Under the pieces are notes generated by a model, which was not told the origin of the DNA, ran no database searches, and saw only the letters and a program-made list of their open reading frames with translations. The position numbers and the translations under genes are program-made. Positions 45,514 to 55,300 of a DNA stretch of 64,000 bases are shown piece after piece. Numbering within the stretch: the first letter of the stretch is position 1; every line of letters starts with the position of its first letter. The stretch comes from GCA-2683825 sp965662355 (GTDB taxonomy: Bacteria; Planctomycetota; UBA1135; GCA-002686595), in assembly GCA_965662355.1 (NCBI GenBank), contig CBFIHP010000024.1:12072-76071 (forward strand). The letters are read 5' to 3'.

Positions 45514-46431
45514 TCAAGGCTTCTGGCCCGCCCCGAGGGGGGGATCGGGGTCCGGAAACGATCCTCCCGCCCGCTCGAACAGCGCCGGGGTGATCCTTTG
45601 GCGCATGAGCAGGGCCCGCACTTCCTCGGATCCAGCAGCCAGGAATCGTCCGAGAAAATCGCTCGTTTGGGCGCCATCGGGCAGGCTTTCGAACAGCCGG
45701 AACAGCTCCTCGGAGACCCCCAAGGGCCGCGGATCCAGGGGGGTTGGATCGTCGTCGACGCCGGTCAGGGCGAAGCGAGCCGCCTGACGCGTGAGCTTCG
45801 TCCGGCCGGGAATCGAATCGTCGGCCTCCAGCACGCCGAGGATCAGGTGCGCCGGCGAGATCGATTCGCGGCGGTTGGCCGAGGCGGCCCGCGCGGCCCG
45901 GCCCAGGGCCTGGCGGGCGGTCTTGTCGAAGCTGGCGAACAGGTGCGAACCGGGGCCGCGTGCGCTGCAAGCGGGGGGGGTGAGCCCGGCCGTTTCCTCG
46001 AGGCTCTTCAGCCGCGCGCGAACCTCGTCGGGGAGCGAGCGCCAGGCCGAGCACAGGACATCGATCGTCTCCACCGCTTGCGAGCCGCGGGCAGCCGCTC
46101 CACGGTGGGCTTCTTCGAGGGCCTGGATGGCGCGGACGGAAAAAGGCAGCGATCCATTCGAACGCACGACCATGATGCCGTCGCACTGTGCCATGACCTC
46201 GATGCGGATCGTGTCCGGATCCGCGAAGGCATACAGCACCAACCGCGTCGCACCGCATTCCTCGTCACGCAGCATCGAGGCCAGCACGTGCTCGGGTGAG
46301 AGTTCCGAGGCATGCAGGCGTCGCGCGAGCTGGACCGAGCCGTCGAGGATGTGTCCCGCGTAGTCTCCGAGCCGTTCGTAGAGAGCACGAAAGCGCGGGT
46401 CTTCGATCCCGTCGGGCAGCCGTCGGCTCAT
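45514..46431 (-). CDS. Stand-alone Clp N-terminal (Clp R) repeat protein
   Basis: 305 residues with no AAA domain. Four Clp-R-like repeats can be traced: about 12-65 (LARRLHASELSPEHVLASML), 90-150 (LPFSVRAIQALEEAHRGA), 170-225 (FDKTARQALGRAARAASANR with ESISPAHLILGVLE) and 235-290. This equals two ClpC N-domains in tandem. In ClpC these domains bind substrates and adaptors; free-standing versions might compete as adaptors or anti-adaptors. Start ATG 46431 overlaps the murD stop by 4 bp, so it is coupled to murD. Extra upstream codons belong to murD in another frame. Confidence 0.75.
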   Translation of the reverse strand: MSRRLPDGIEDPRFRALYERLGDYAGHILDGSVQLARRLHASELSPEHVLASMLRDEECGATRLVLYAFADPDTIRIEVMAQCDGIMVVRSNGSLPFSVRAIQALEEAHRGAAARGSQAVETIDVLCSAWRSLPDEVRARLKSLEETAGLTPPACSARGPGSHLFASFDKTARQALGRAARAASANRRESISPAHLILGVLEADDSIPGRTKLTRQAARFALTGVDDDPTPLDPRPLGVSEELFRLFESLPDGAQTSDFLGRFLAAGSEEVRALLMRQRITPALFERAGGSFPDPDPPLGAGQKP

Positions 46432-47810
46432 GAGCTCGCTTCGGGAAGGGCGTTGCGAAAGGCCTCGGCGCGGGCGCGGAAGTTCGGGAACGCATCGAAA
46501 CTCGCACAGGCCGGGGAGAACAGGATACACCCCTCGGGCGGTGTGTGTTCGAAGGCGAGCTCGACCGCGTCCTCGACCGATGCGCCGGTGAAGGTTCGAC
46601 AGCCACGCTTCGCGAAGTCCCGCGCGAGGCTCTCACGCGCCTCTCCGAAGGCCACGCAGACGACCTCCTTCGCGGCGGCGAGGTTCGCGAGCTCGTCGAA
46701 GGCGAGCTCTTTTCTGCGCCCACCGACCATGAGGCATGTGCCGCTCGAGAGCTCTCGCAGGGCGGCGCAAGTGGAGTCGGGGGTCGTCGAAACCGAGTTG
46801 TCGATGATCCGCCGACCGCGATGAAAGCCGAGCTCTTCCATACGGTAGGGGAGCCCACGCAACGAGCTGACGGCCTGTTGCAGGTCCCCAGGCGTCGCTC
46901 CGGCCAGGCGCGCCATTCCGAGGGCGCAGAGAGCGTTCAGCTGCTGGAAACGGCCGGGAAGGGATAGATCCTTGGTAAAGCCCAGGACCTCGTCGTTCCA
47001 GCGGAAGGCGCCGGCCGATAGAAACAGTGCTTGGCCCTGGTCGGAATCCGCGCTCGGAGAGAGCGGCCGGTCCGCGAACCGAATGCGCTGGCCACGCGTC
47101 GGCCAGGCAGACACGCGCCGATCGTCGGCGGGGACGAGCGCGAACGAGTCCTCATCGCCCAGCTGGAGAATGCGCTGCTTCGCCAGGGCGTAGGCTTCGA
47201 GCGAGCCATGTCGCTCGAGATGGTCAGCGAGCACGTTGGTGAGGCAAACGGCCTCGATCCGTCGCAACGTCGAGCCGGATAGGTGGTCGCTGAGCGCCTC
47301 CAGTTGATAGGAGGAGAGCTCGAGTACACAGATGTCCTCGGGTTTGATTCGATCCAGTTCGGGAAGCAGCGACCCACCGATATTGCCACCGAGATGCACG
47401 CTGAAACCGGTTCCCTCCAGCAGCTGGGCGAGCAGGTGTGCCGTCGAGCTCTTTCCCTGCGTGCCACTGATGCAATAGAGCCGGGCGTGCACGGACTCGA
47501 GAAACAACTCGATCTCGCTCGTGATGCGCGTGCCCTTGCTGCGCGCCCGGACGAGCAGCGGATGGTCCGGGGCGACGGCCGGGTTCACACACAGAAGATC
47601 GGTGCGCTCGAAGTCCTCCGCGCGATGTTCACCGAGAACCCAGGCGAGCTCGAGATCCCCGAGCTGTTCCATCTCCGCCCGTAGCGTCGCCGCCGGACGC
47701 AGATCGGTGACGGTTACCTCGAAGCCGCGGGCGCAGAGATGGCGGACGGCGCCTTCACCGCCACCGAACGAGCCCAGTCCCATGACCAGGGCGCGCTCTT
47801 TCGGACTCAC
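46428..47810 (-). CDS. murD: UDP-N-acetylmuramoyl-L-alanine--D-glutamate ligase
   Basis: 460 residues, MurD length and closing motif LFSPACASFDAFPNFRARAE, typical of MurD. N-terminal UDP domain VMGLGSFGGGEGAVRHL, ATP loop CISGTQGKSSTAHLL (116-122), ELSSYQLEAL, NVLADHLERHGSLEAY, LPGRFQQLNALCALGMARLAG, IDNSVSTTPDSTCAALREL and MVGGRRKE. The P-loop reads GTQGKSS where GTNGKST/GTNGKTT is usual. It adds D-Glu to the peptidoglycan stem (EC 6.3.2.9). No other mur genes adjoin. It is embedded in PEGA lipoprotein-murD-Clp-N, each overlapping by 4 bp. Confidence 0.9.
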   Translation of the reverse strand: MSPKERALVMGLGSFGGGEGAVRHLCARGFEVTVTDLRPAATLRAEMEQLGDLELAWVLGEHRAEDFERTDLLCVNPAVAPDHPLLVRARSKGTRITSEIELFLESVHARLYCISGTQGKSSTAHLLAQLLEGTGFSVHLGGNIGGSLLPELDRIKPEDICVLELSSYQLEALSDHLSGSTLRRIEAVCLTNVLADHLERHGSLEAYALAKQRILQLGDEDSFALVPADDRRVSAWPTRGQRIRFADRPLSPSADSDQGQALFLSAGAFRWNDEVLGFTKDLSLPGRFQQLNALCALGMARLAGATPGDLQQAVSSLRGLPYRMEELGFHRGRRIIDNSVSTTPDSTCAALRELSSGTCLMVGGRRKELAFDELANLAAAKEVVCVAFGEARESLARDFAKRGCRTFTGASVEDAVELAFEHTPPEGCILFSPACASFDAFPNFRARAEAFRNALPEASS

Positions 47811-48409
47811 GGTCCGTCCTCGCCCGACGTGTTCTCATCCCCGTCGTTGCCCGTCTTCTGGGCCGGGGGCCCGCCGGCTCCCACGGGGGAGTTGCCTTCC
47901 CTCGTTGCCTTTTTGCTCGCTGTCTCTGTCTCTGTCTCGGCCCGAGGAATGACACGGGGGCGCCGATCCGGCAGGTGCTGCGGTCCCTCCGGGCCGGCCT
48001 CGCGGAGCACGTCGGCGCGTTCGATGACCGAGCGCAGGCTGGGCGAGCCACTCATCTCCTCGCCGGCGACGAGGTTGACGCTGTATTCACGGTGATCGTC
48101 GATCCCGAGGGGCAGGAGAACCTCCGTGAAGAGATCCACCGGAAAGCGCGCATACCAGGGGGGCTTCATCCGGATCCGCTCGGAGTGCGTACGGAAGCCT
48201 TCCTTGTAAAGGGTGACGCGTCGCACGCCGTAGTGCTGGAAGGCAATCTGAACGGGGGTTACCCCGACCGCTCGATCGTCGATCCGAACGCGGGCGCCCG
48301 TGGGCTCCGAGCGAATCGTGATCGAACGTTCCGCCGCGCAGCCCTGGGCGAGAAGCACCGTACAGAGGAGCGGCCAACCTAGAAGCGACGATAGATAGGA
48401 GCTTCGCAC
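47807..48409 (-). CDS. PEGA-domain lipoprotein
   Basis: 200 residues from GTG 48409; upstream codons run into the tRNA gene and are not used. Signal peptide with lipobox L-A-Q-G-C (Cys24). A PEGA-type beta domain follows: ITIRSEPTGARVRIDDRAVGVTP, then VRRVTLYKEGFRTHSERIRM. The C-terminal third is low-complexity Glu/Thr/Arg/Gly. PEGA domains are common on envelope lipoproteins and may bind surface polymers. It starts 17 bp downstream of tRNA-Ser on the same strand and overlaps murD by 4 bp. Confidence 0.8.
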   Translation of the reverse strand: MRSSYLSSLLGWPLLCTVLLAQGCAAERSITIRSEPTGARVRIDDRAVGVTPVQIAFQHYGVRRVTLYKEGFRTHSERIRMKPPWYARFPVDLFTEVLLPLGIDDHREYSVNLVAGEEMSGSPSLRSVIERADVLREAGPEGPQHLPDRRPRVIPRAETETETASKKATREGNSPVGAGGPPAQKTGNDGDENTSGEDGP

Positions 48410-48425
48410 GGTGAGAGCCTGGTGG

Positions 48426-48518
<93 letters not shown>

Positions 48519-48664
48519 GCTTGGGTGCGGGATGGTATCGGGTGCCCTGGGCCTGGGCAAGCCGATCGCGCCAGGACCTTTCGCTGTTGAGGAACCACCC
48601 AGGCGGTCTGATAGTCTGCCACCTCTCAGCGCTTCGACGGGGCCTTCCGTCGCCTCACCATCCG

Positions 48665-50449
48665 ATGCACTCGCGATTCTCCAACCCCGAAGACCCTGGC
48701 CCCTTCCGCGTCCTGTGCGCGCTCGTCGTGCTCGTTCTGGGGACGGACGCTCGCCAGCGGGAGGCGCGTTTGCCCGGGGATGGTTTCGAGCGTCTGACTC
48801 CCGAGCTGCGGGCCCATTTGCGCGAGCGGGCTCCGGTCAGCTCGAGCTGGGAGGGGGAGAAGCGCGCGGCCCAGGTGATCGAGCGTCTGAACGAGCTGCG
48901 CTCGCTGGCCTCCGGCGCTGCGTTCACCAGCCCTGGGGCAGCGTTTCCCGAGGCCTTCGTCATCGAGCACCTCACGATCCGGACTCCCGTGCGGGCGAGC
49001 ACCGAGACATCGGGATCGCTGGCGCCCTTTCGCATCGAGCGCCCGAGCTCGGAGCTGGAAGAGACCCAGGGGCCAGCGGCTAGCTTGATGCTGGCGGCAC
49101 TCCTGCACGAGAGCACGGACTATCACGTCACCGGCGTGCGGGGTGAAGGCGAGATATTCGTCACCGAGATCCACAACCGTGGGGACTATCCGATCTGGGA
49201 AGCGAGCTGGCGCTTCACGGAGGCCGGGCCTCGGCTCGAGTTCCTGGACCTACGGACGAGGCTCGTGGCGAAGACCACCGTCAGCGAACCCTTGTTTCGC
49301 GATGGGACCAGCGACGTCTTTCGAAACGAGGGCAGTTTGTTCCAGCGTCGGCTCGCGCCGGGCATCTCCGACTGGCGGGCGCGGCTCGATACGCGACTCG
49401 GCCAACCCCTGCTGGGTCACGCCGCGGGGATCGCCCTGGGGGATGTCGACGGGGACGGGCGCGAAGATGTCTATCTCTGCCAACCCGGTGGCCTGCCGAA
49501 CCTCTTGCTATTGCACCAAAGCGACGGATCGGTACGCGACGTCTCGCGCGAGAGCGGTGTCGATTACCTCGATTTCTCACGCGCGGTGCTCTTGTTGGAT
49601 TTCGATGGCGACGGCCACGAGGATCTTGTGACCTCGGTCGTCGACTCGATCGTCTTTCATCGCGGCGGGGGGAATGGGACCTTCGAACGCAAGGCGCTCG
49701 TTGCCGTCCCCAGCTCGACCAGTCTCGCGGCGGCGGACTACGACCTCGACGGGGATCTCGATGTGTACGTTTGCGCGTACGCCGATCCCTATGCCGGCGC
49801 GCACAAGGGTGGGGCGCTGCCACGCCCTTATCACGATGCCAACAACGGCCAGCGCAACGTGCTCGTGCGCAACGAGGGCGAGTGGACCCTCGCCGATGCG
49901 ACGACTGCCGAGGGATTGGATCGCATCAATCGTCGCTTCAGCTTCGCGGCTGCCTGGGAAGACTACGATCGCGACGGGGATCCGGATCTCTATGTGGCGA
50001 ACGACTTCGGACGGAACAACCTGTACCGCAACGAACACATGGACTCCGGCTTCGGGGGCACGGGGGGCTTTCTGGACGTTGCCGCCCGAGCCGGCGTCGA
50101 GGACCTCGCCGCCGGCATGGGGGTCAGTTTCGGTGACGTCGACGGAGACGGTTGGTCGGATCTGTATGTCAGCAACATGTACTCGGCGGCCGGGAACCGA
50201 GTCGCCTACGGTCGACGCTTCCAGAGCGAGGCTCCGGAAAAAGTGCGCGCCCAGTTTCAGCGCCATGCACAGGGCAATTCGCTCTTTCTCAACGATCGCA
50301 AGGGCGGATTCGTCGCGGCCAAGAACGCTGGGGTTCAGGAAGCCGGTTGGGCCTGGGGTGCCCGCTTCTTCGATCTGAACAACGACGGTCGGCTGGATAT
50401 TCTCTCCCCGAACGGACTCCTGACGCAGGAGCGTCCGGACGACTTGTGA
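48665..50449 (+). CDS. Exported FG-GAP/VCBS protein, N-terminal part before an in-frame TGA
   Basis: 594 residues from ATG 48665, the first good start after the antisense tRNA. Signal peptide FRVLCALVVLVLGTDA. A helical, charged N-terminal region (about 40-220) precedes FG-GAP blades: DVDGDGREDVY, DFDGDGHEDL, DYDLDGDLDVY, DYDRDGDPDLYVAN, DVDGDGWSDLYVSN, DLNNDGRLDILSPNG. It stops at TGA 50447-50449 immediately after QERPDDL. The same frame is open for another 560 codons, and the expected ASPIC domain lies beyond the stop. The reading frame is therefore either one interrupted gene or a gene read through. Confidence 0.8.
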   Translation: MHSRFSNPEDPGPFRVLCALVVLVLGTDARQREARLPGDGFERLTPELRAHLRERAPVSSSWEGEKRAAQVIERLNELRSLASGAAFTSPGAAFPEAFVIEHLTIRTPVRASTETSGSLAPFRIERPSSELEETQGPAASLMLAALLHESTDYHVTGVRGEGEIFVTEIHNRGDYPIWEASWRFTEAGPRLEFLDLRTRLVAKTTVSEPLFRDGTSDVFRNEGSLFQRRLAPGISDWRARLDTRLGQPLLGHAAGIALGDVDGDGREDVYLCQPGGLPNLLLLHQSDGSVRDVSRESGVDYLDFSRAVLLLDFDGDGHEDLVTSVVDSIVFHRGGGNGTFERKALVAVPSSTSLAAADYDLDGDLDVYVCAYADPYAGAHKGGALPRPYHDANNGQRNVLVRNEGEWTLADATTAEGLDRINRRFSFAAAWEDYDRDGDPDLYVANDFGRNNLYRNEHMDSGFGGTGGFLDVAARAGVEDLAAGMGVSFGDVDGDGWSDLYVSNMYSAAGNRVAYGRRFQSEAPEKVRAQFQRHAQGNSLFLNDRKGGFVAAKNAGVQEAGWAWGARFFDLNNDGRLDILSPNGLLTQERPDDL

Positions 50450-50493
50450 AGCTTCTTCTGGCGGCACGTCGTGTCACCTTCACCGCTGAAGCT
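50447..50493 (+). other. In-frame TGA followed by a potential stem-loop
   Basis: TGA 50447-50449 is directly followed by AGCTTC (50450-50455), which can pair with GAAGCT (50488-50493). Inside this stem, GGCGG (50460-50464) can pair with CCGCT (50483-50487, last pair G-U), leaving a four-base bulge on the 5' side and an 18-base inner loop. This is where bacterial SECIS or readthrough elements would sit. I see no selA, selB, selC or selD in the window, and do not claim that the hairpin is a SECIS. Confidence 0.4.
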
Positions 50494-52132
50494 CGAGTTG
50501 CCCTCGGCAGACCAGCGCGATACCTACGCGGAGGGTTGGCAGGCGTTGAACAAGCTCTTGCGCCAGGGCTACTCGTGGAGCGGCAACGAAAGGCATGCCG
50601 TCTTCCTCAACCTCGGCGATGGCCGTTTTGCCGATGCGTCGCGGGCGAGTGGGCTCGATCTTGCCGACGACGGACGGGCCCTGGCTCTCGTCGATTGGGA
50701 CTTCGACGGCGATCAGGATCTCTTTCTCACGAACCGCAACGGTCCGCGCGTGCGCTTCTTCGAGAATCGCGTCGAGGAGAAGCCGCCTCGTTTTGCTTTG
50801 CGGCTCGAGGACGAAGTGGGACGCGTCGTTATCGGGGCTCGGGTCGAGGTACGATCGGAGGGGCCGACGGGCCCCGGGGTCATGCGAACCCTGCGCGCGG
50901 GCGGGGGGTATCTCGCCCAGTCTTCGCGCTGGTTGCACTTCCCCCGTCCGGGAGTGGCCTTCGTCACCTGGCCCGGCGAGGTCGAGCCGGAGGTCTTCGA
51001 CGGTTTTGACCAGGACGAGGGTTTCTTTTCTTTGCGCCGTGGTACGGGTACGGCGCGTAGCTTCGAGCCGAAGTCCAGCTCGTCGCGGGACCTGGCACCC
51101 TTCCCGCCCTATGTTTCCACCGAAGCCGCGCGGGTCGTACTCGCCGCTCCGGTTCCGCTCCCCAGCCTGTCCCTCACGAGCTCGCGCGGAGGAGCCTTGA
51201 GCCTCTTCGGTATCGAACCCGGAGGCAAGGCCAAGGGCACGGGCAGGGCGATCGTGCTGCACCTGTTCGCCAGCTGGTGTGCGCCCTGTGTGCGCGAACT
51301 CGGCACGCTCGCAAAGGAAGCGGAGGCGCTGGCCGCCTCCGGCATCGCTTTTCTCGCCCTCAGCGTCGAGAGCGAGCCCGAGGAACGGGCCGCGGCCAAG
51401 GCTCTGATGGAGCGTCTTGCGTGGCCATTCTCCTGGGGTTTCGCCAGCGCCGAGAGCACCGAACTCCTGGACGCTCTCGCCGGTGTGTTCATCGATGGGG
51501 AACGTCGGCTCCCGCTCCCGACGAGCTTTCTGATCGATGCCCAGGGCAACCTACGCGCCATCTACTTCGGTCCGGTCTCCGCGGCCGTTCTCGCCCGTGA
51601 TCGAAGCCTGCTGAAAGCGAGTCCCGAGGAACAACTTGCCGCGGCCGCGCCCTTCGAGGGCACCTGGCTGTATCCGATCGAGTCGACCTCGACCGGATGG
51701 ATGGAGGGACGCCTGCGTGTCCGCGGCATGGAAGCCGCCGCACGAGAATACGGCCGTGGCGCCATTCGACTGTCTCAGAGCTCGCCCGCGGATGTGATTC
51801 ACGGCTTCGGTCGTCGTGCCGCCAGCGAGGGCGATCTACGCGGTGCCCAGGGCTACTTTCTACAGGCCCTCGAGAAAGACCCCGAGCACTTCGATTCCCA
51901 GTTCGACCTGGCGGTGCTCTTCCATCGCGACGGCAAGCTGGCCGATGCCGCGACGGCCTACGCGAAGGCTCTGAGCTTGAAGTCAGAGGACGTGGACACG
52001 CACTTCAACCTGGGGTTGGTGTACGTGGGGATGGGGAATCTGGAAGCGGCCCGATCCGAGGTTCGTTGGCTCACGGAGAGCAACGCTGAGCTTGCGAGCA
52101 CGCTCGCGGGAGAGATTCGCAAGCGGGAGTGA
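50450..52132 (+). CDS. Downstream part after the TGA: FG-GAP end, ASPIC/UnbV, thioredoxin-like and TPR domains
   Basis: 560 sense codons continue in frame from 50450. The first possible independent start, GTG 50471, lacks a Shine-Dalgarno sequence. In order: SFFWRHVVSPSPLKLE, one more FG-GAP blade (DWDFDGDQDLFLTN), ASPIC/UnbV (GARVEVRSEGPTGPGVMRTL, GGYLAQSSRWLHF), a thioredoxin-like AhpC/TlpA domain with the redox motif W-C-A-P-C (871-875 counting from ATG 48665), then two C-terminal TPRs (YFLQALEKDPEHFDSQFDLA, DVDTHFNLGLVYVGMGNLEAA). Codon use and GC pattern stay normal, so this half is under coding selection or broke very recently. ASPIC plus TlpA-like plus TPR is a plausible single secreted protein. 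Confidence 0.78.
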   Translation, partial: SFFWRHVVSPSPLKLELPSADQRDTYAEGWQALNKLLRQGYSWSGNERHAVFLNLGDGRFADASRASGLDLADDGRALALVDWDFDGDQDLFLTNRNGPRVRFFENRVEEKPPRFALRLEDEVGRVVIGARVEVRSEGPTGPGVMRTLRAGGGYLAQSSRWLHFPRPGVAFVTWPGEVEPEVFDGFDQDEGFFSLRRGTGTARSFEPKSSSSRDLAPFPPYVSTEAARVVLAAPVPLPSLSLTSSRGGALSLFGIEPGGKAKGTGRAIVLHLFASWCAPCVRELGTLAKEAEALAASGIAFLALSVESEPEERAAAKALMERLAWPFSWGFASAESTELLDALAGVFIDGERRLPLPTSFLIDAQGNLRAIYFGPVSAAVLARDRSLLKASPEEQLAAAAPFEGTWLYPIESTSTGWMEGRLRVRGMEAAAREYGRGAIRLSQSSPADVIHGFGRRAASEGDLRGAQGYFLQALEKDPEHFDSQFDLAVLFHRDGKLADAATAYAKALSLKSEDVDTHFNLGLVYVGMGNLEAARSEVRWLTESNAELASTLAGEIRKRE

Positions 52133-52189
52133 CGCGGGCCGGCTTTCTTGCTGTCCAGGGGGGCTCGCGCGGGGGCTCTTGAAGAAGAT

Positions 52190-52215
52190 GTGCGTCGGGC
52201 GCCACGCACTCTTTT
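52190..52215 (+). terminator. Intrinsic terminator after the ASPIC/thioredoxin gene
   Basis: GTGCGT (52190-52195), an 8-base loop, then ACGCAC (52204-52209), followed by TCTTTT. It lies 57 bases after the stop at 52132. A second perfect hairpin without a T-run (CCGGTC/GACCGG, 52245-52261) follows in the leader of the giant gene. Confidence 0.75.
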
Positions 52216-52354
52216 CATCACGCCGGCAATTCCCAATCGATTGTCCGGTCCTCCCGACCGGCACTCCAATTTCGGGGCATAGTTCGATTGGACACTCTCT
52301 ACTCGGGCTTCGCCCTTCCATCACTCGCTCATTTTTTTCTCCCCTGGGAAAAAC

Positions 52355-55300
52355 ATGCTTTTGACTCGCGCCCTCTCTCTATCCACGGCCTTACTCTTCG
52401 CACTGTCCTTGCCCACAGCCGGCCAAGGACAGATCCTCGACGCCAAGAAGATCAGCAACACCATTGGAAACTTCACTGCCACTCTCGAGGAGCAAGACCA
52501 GCTAGGTCGGTCGGTTGCCAACCTCGGAGACGTCAACGGTGATGGCATCAGCGATCTCGCGATCGGCGCCCAGGGCGATGACGATGGGCCCGGAGGGTTG
52601 GATCGTGGAGCGGTCTACATCCTGTTCATGCAGGCCAACGGTGTGGTGGCCAGCCACATGAAGATTGCCGAGGGTTCCGGTGGCATCTTGGGGCTGCTCG
52701 ATCCGGGGGATCAGTTCGGGCGCGCGATCGGATCGATCGGAGACCTCGACGACGATGGGGTTCCGGATCTCGTCGTAGGCACGAACTTCGACGACGATGG
52801 AGGCACGAACAGGGGCGCGGTGTACGTGCTGTTTCTCCAATCCGATGGATCCGTCCGCTCCCACCAGAAGATCAGTGAGCACTTTGGTAACGGGGTCATC
52901 CTGGGCCTCAGTAACTTCGATGAGTTCGGCCGGGCGATCGATGGCCTGGGCGACATCGATGGCGACGGGGTCGAGGACATGGTCGTGGGGTCCTCCTACG
53001 ACGACGACGGTGGAGTCAACAACGGCGCCGTCTACATCATGTTCCTGAACACCGACGGAACCTTGAAGGCTCACCAGAAGATCAGCCAGAGCCAGGGCAA
53101 CCTCGACGTTATCTTGCGAGGTGGCAACTTCTTCGGTCACTCGGTCGCCAACATGGGCGACTTCGACGGCGATGGTATCAACGACCTTATCGTCGGTTCG
53201 GTTCTGGACGACGACGGAGGCGAGAACCGCGGTGCAGTCTACATTGTCCTCCTCAACGCCGACGGTACGGCCAAGGACTCTTTCAAGATCAGCGACACGG
53301 CCGGTGGGTTCACATGGGGCCTCGATGACATCGATCAATTCGGCGTTTCGGTGGCCGGAATCGGCGATGTCGACGGAGATGGCGTCCGGGACCTGGCGGT
53401 CGGGGCCGTGAAGGACGACGACGGAGGCTCGATGACCTCGAGCGACGTCGGTGCCGTCTACATCATCTTCATGAATGCCGATGGCACGGTGAAGATGGAG
53501 CAGAAGATCAGCAAGCTGTTCGGTTCGCTGCGCTTCAACCTCGATATTGGCGATTGGTTCGGCAGCTCGCTGTCGGATCTCGGCGGTCTCCCCGGCGATG
53601 GTCCGCATCAGCTGGCCGTCGGTGCGCGCTACGACGACGATGGGGGTGGGAACTTCGGTGCCGTATATATCCTGGAGCTGAACCCCACGGATCTCATTCC
53701 CCCGACCACGGACTTCGCAGCCGACCTGACGACCGGCGTCGCTCCATTGACGGTTGCGTTCACGGATCAGACCATTGGCGACGTCTCCTCGTACCAATGG
53801 AACTTTGGCGACGGCGCCTTTTCGACCCTACAGAACCCGACGTACACGTATACGGACGTTGGAATCTACACCGTGGCCATGACCGCGAAGAACCTGGTCG
53901 CCTCCGACTCGGAGCAGAAGAACGATTTAATCATCGTCAGCGAGCCGCCCCCCTTGGCGGGCTTCAGTGTACTTCCGGCCGCAGGCGTGGCTCCGCTCCC
54001 CGTTACGTTCAGCGATGCCTCGACGTTAAACATCACGAGCTGGTCCTGGGACTTCGGCGACGGCGCGAGCTCGAGCACGCAGAACCCGACGCACACCTAC
54101 ATGAACGTCGGCACGTACACCGTCACCCTGACCGCGACGAGCGTGGGGGGGATGGACACGGTCACATTGTCGAACCTGGTCATGGTCGGCGAGCCCGTCC
54201 CCGTGGCCTCGTTCACCGCGGGACCGATCGCCGGTGACGCACCCCTGGCCGTCACCTTCGGCGATGTCTCGACCTTGAACATCACCAGCTGGCTATGGGA
54301 TTTCGGCGACGGTACGACCTCCGCTGTCCAGAGCCCGACGCACGCTTACACGACTGCCGGCACGTACACCGTTTCGCTGACGGTCACGAGCACGGCGGGT
54401 ATCGATTCGATGCTGACGACGGACCTGATCGCCGTGACCGAGCCGATTCCGGTTTCGGCCTTCACGCCTTCGGTCACGGTGGGAGACATTCCGCTGGAGA
54501 TCACATTCGTGGATGACTCGACGCTGAACATCTCGAGCTGGGCCTGGGACTTCGGCGATGGCACGACATCGACATTGCAGGAACCCACGCACACGTACAA
54601 CACGACGGGGACGTTCACCGTCAGTCTCACGGTGACGAGTTCCGTGGGCACGGACGTGTCGTCGCAGATGATCATGGCGAACGAGCCGATACCGATCGCG
54701 GCCTTCACGCCCAGTGTCAGTTCCGGCACGCCACCGCTCGATGTCACCTTCACCGACAGCTCGACGCTGAACATCACCAGCTGGCTCTGGGACTTTGGCG
54801 ACGGAACGACCTCGACGCTGGAGAATCCCTCGCACTCATTCAGTGACGTGGGCCTTCACACCGTCGATCTGATGGTCACGAGCGCCGGCGGCACGGACTC
54901 GACGACGACGCAAATCGAAGTCACCGAGCCTCTGCCCGTGGCCGCCTTCGACAGCAGCGTGCTCGGTGGCGAGGCTCCGTTGGAGGTCACCTTCAACGAC
55001 CTCTCGACGCTGAACATCACCAGCTGGTCCTGGGATTTCGGCAACGGCAACGTCTCGTCGCTGGAGACTCCGATTCACACCTACATGAGCGCGGGCACCT
55101 TCGATGTGACCTTGACGGTCACGAGTGCCGGCGGGACGGACACCATGACCCAGGCGATGCTGATCGCGGTCACGGAGCCGATGCCGATCTCGAGTTTCCT
55201 CATCACGAATGGCACGGGCGAAGCTCCCTTGGATGTGAGCTTCAGCGATACCTCGACATTGAACATCACCAGCTGGGCCTGGGACTTCGGCGACGGTGCG

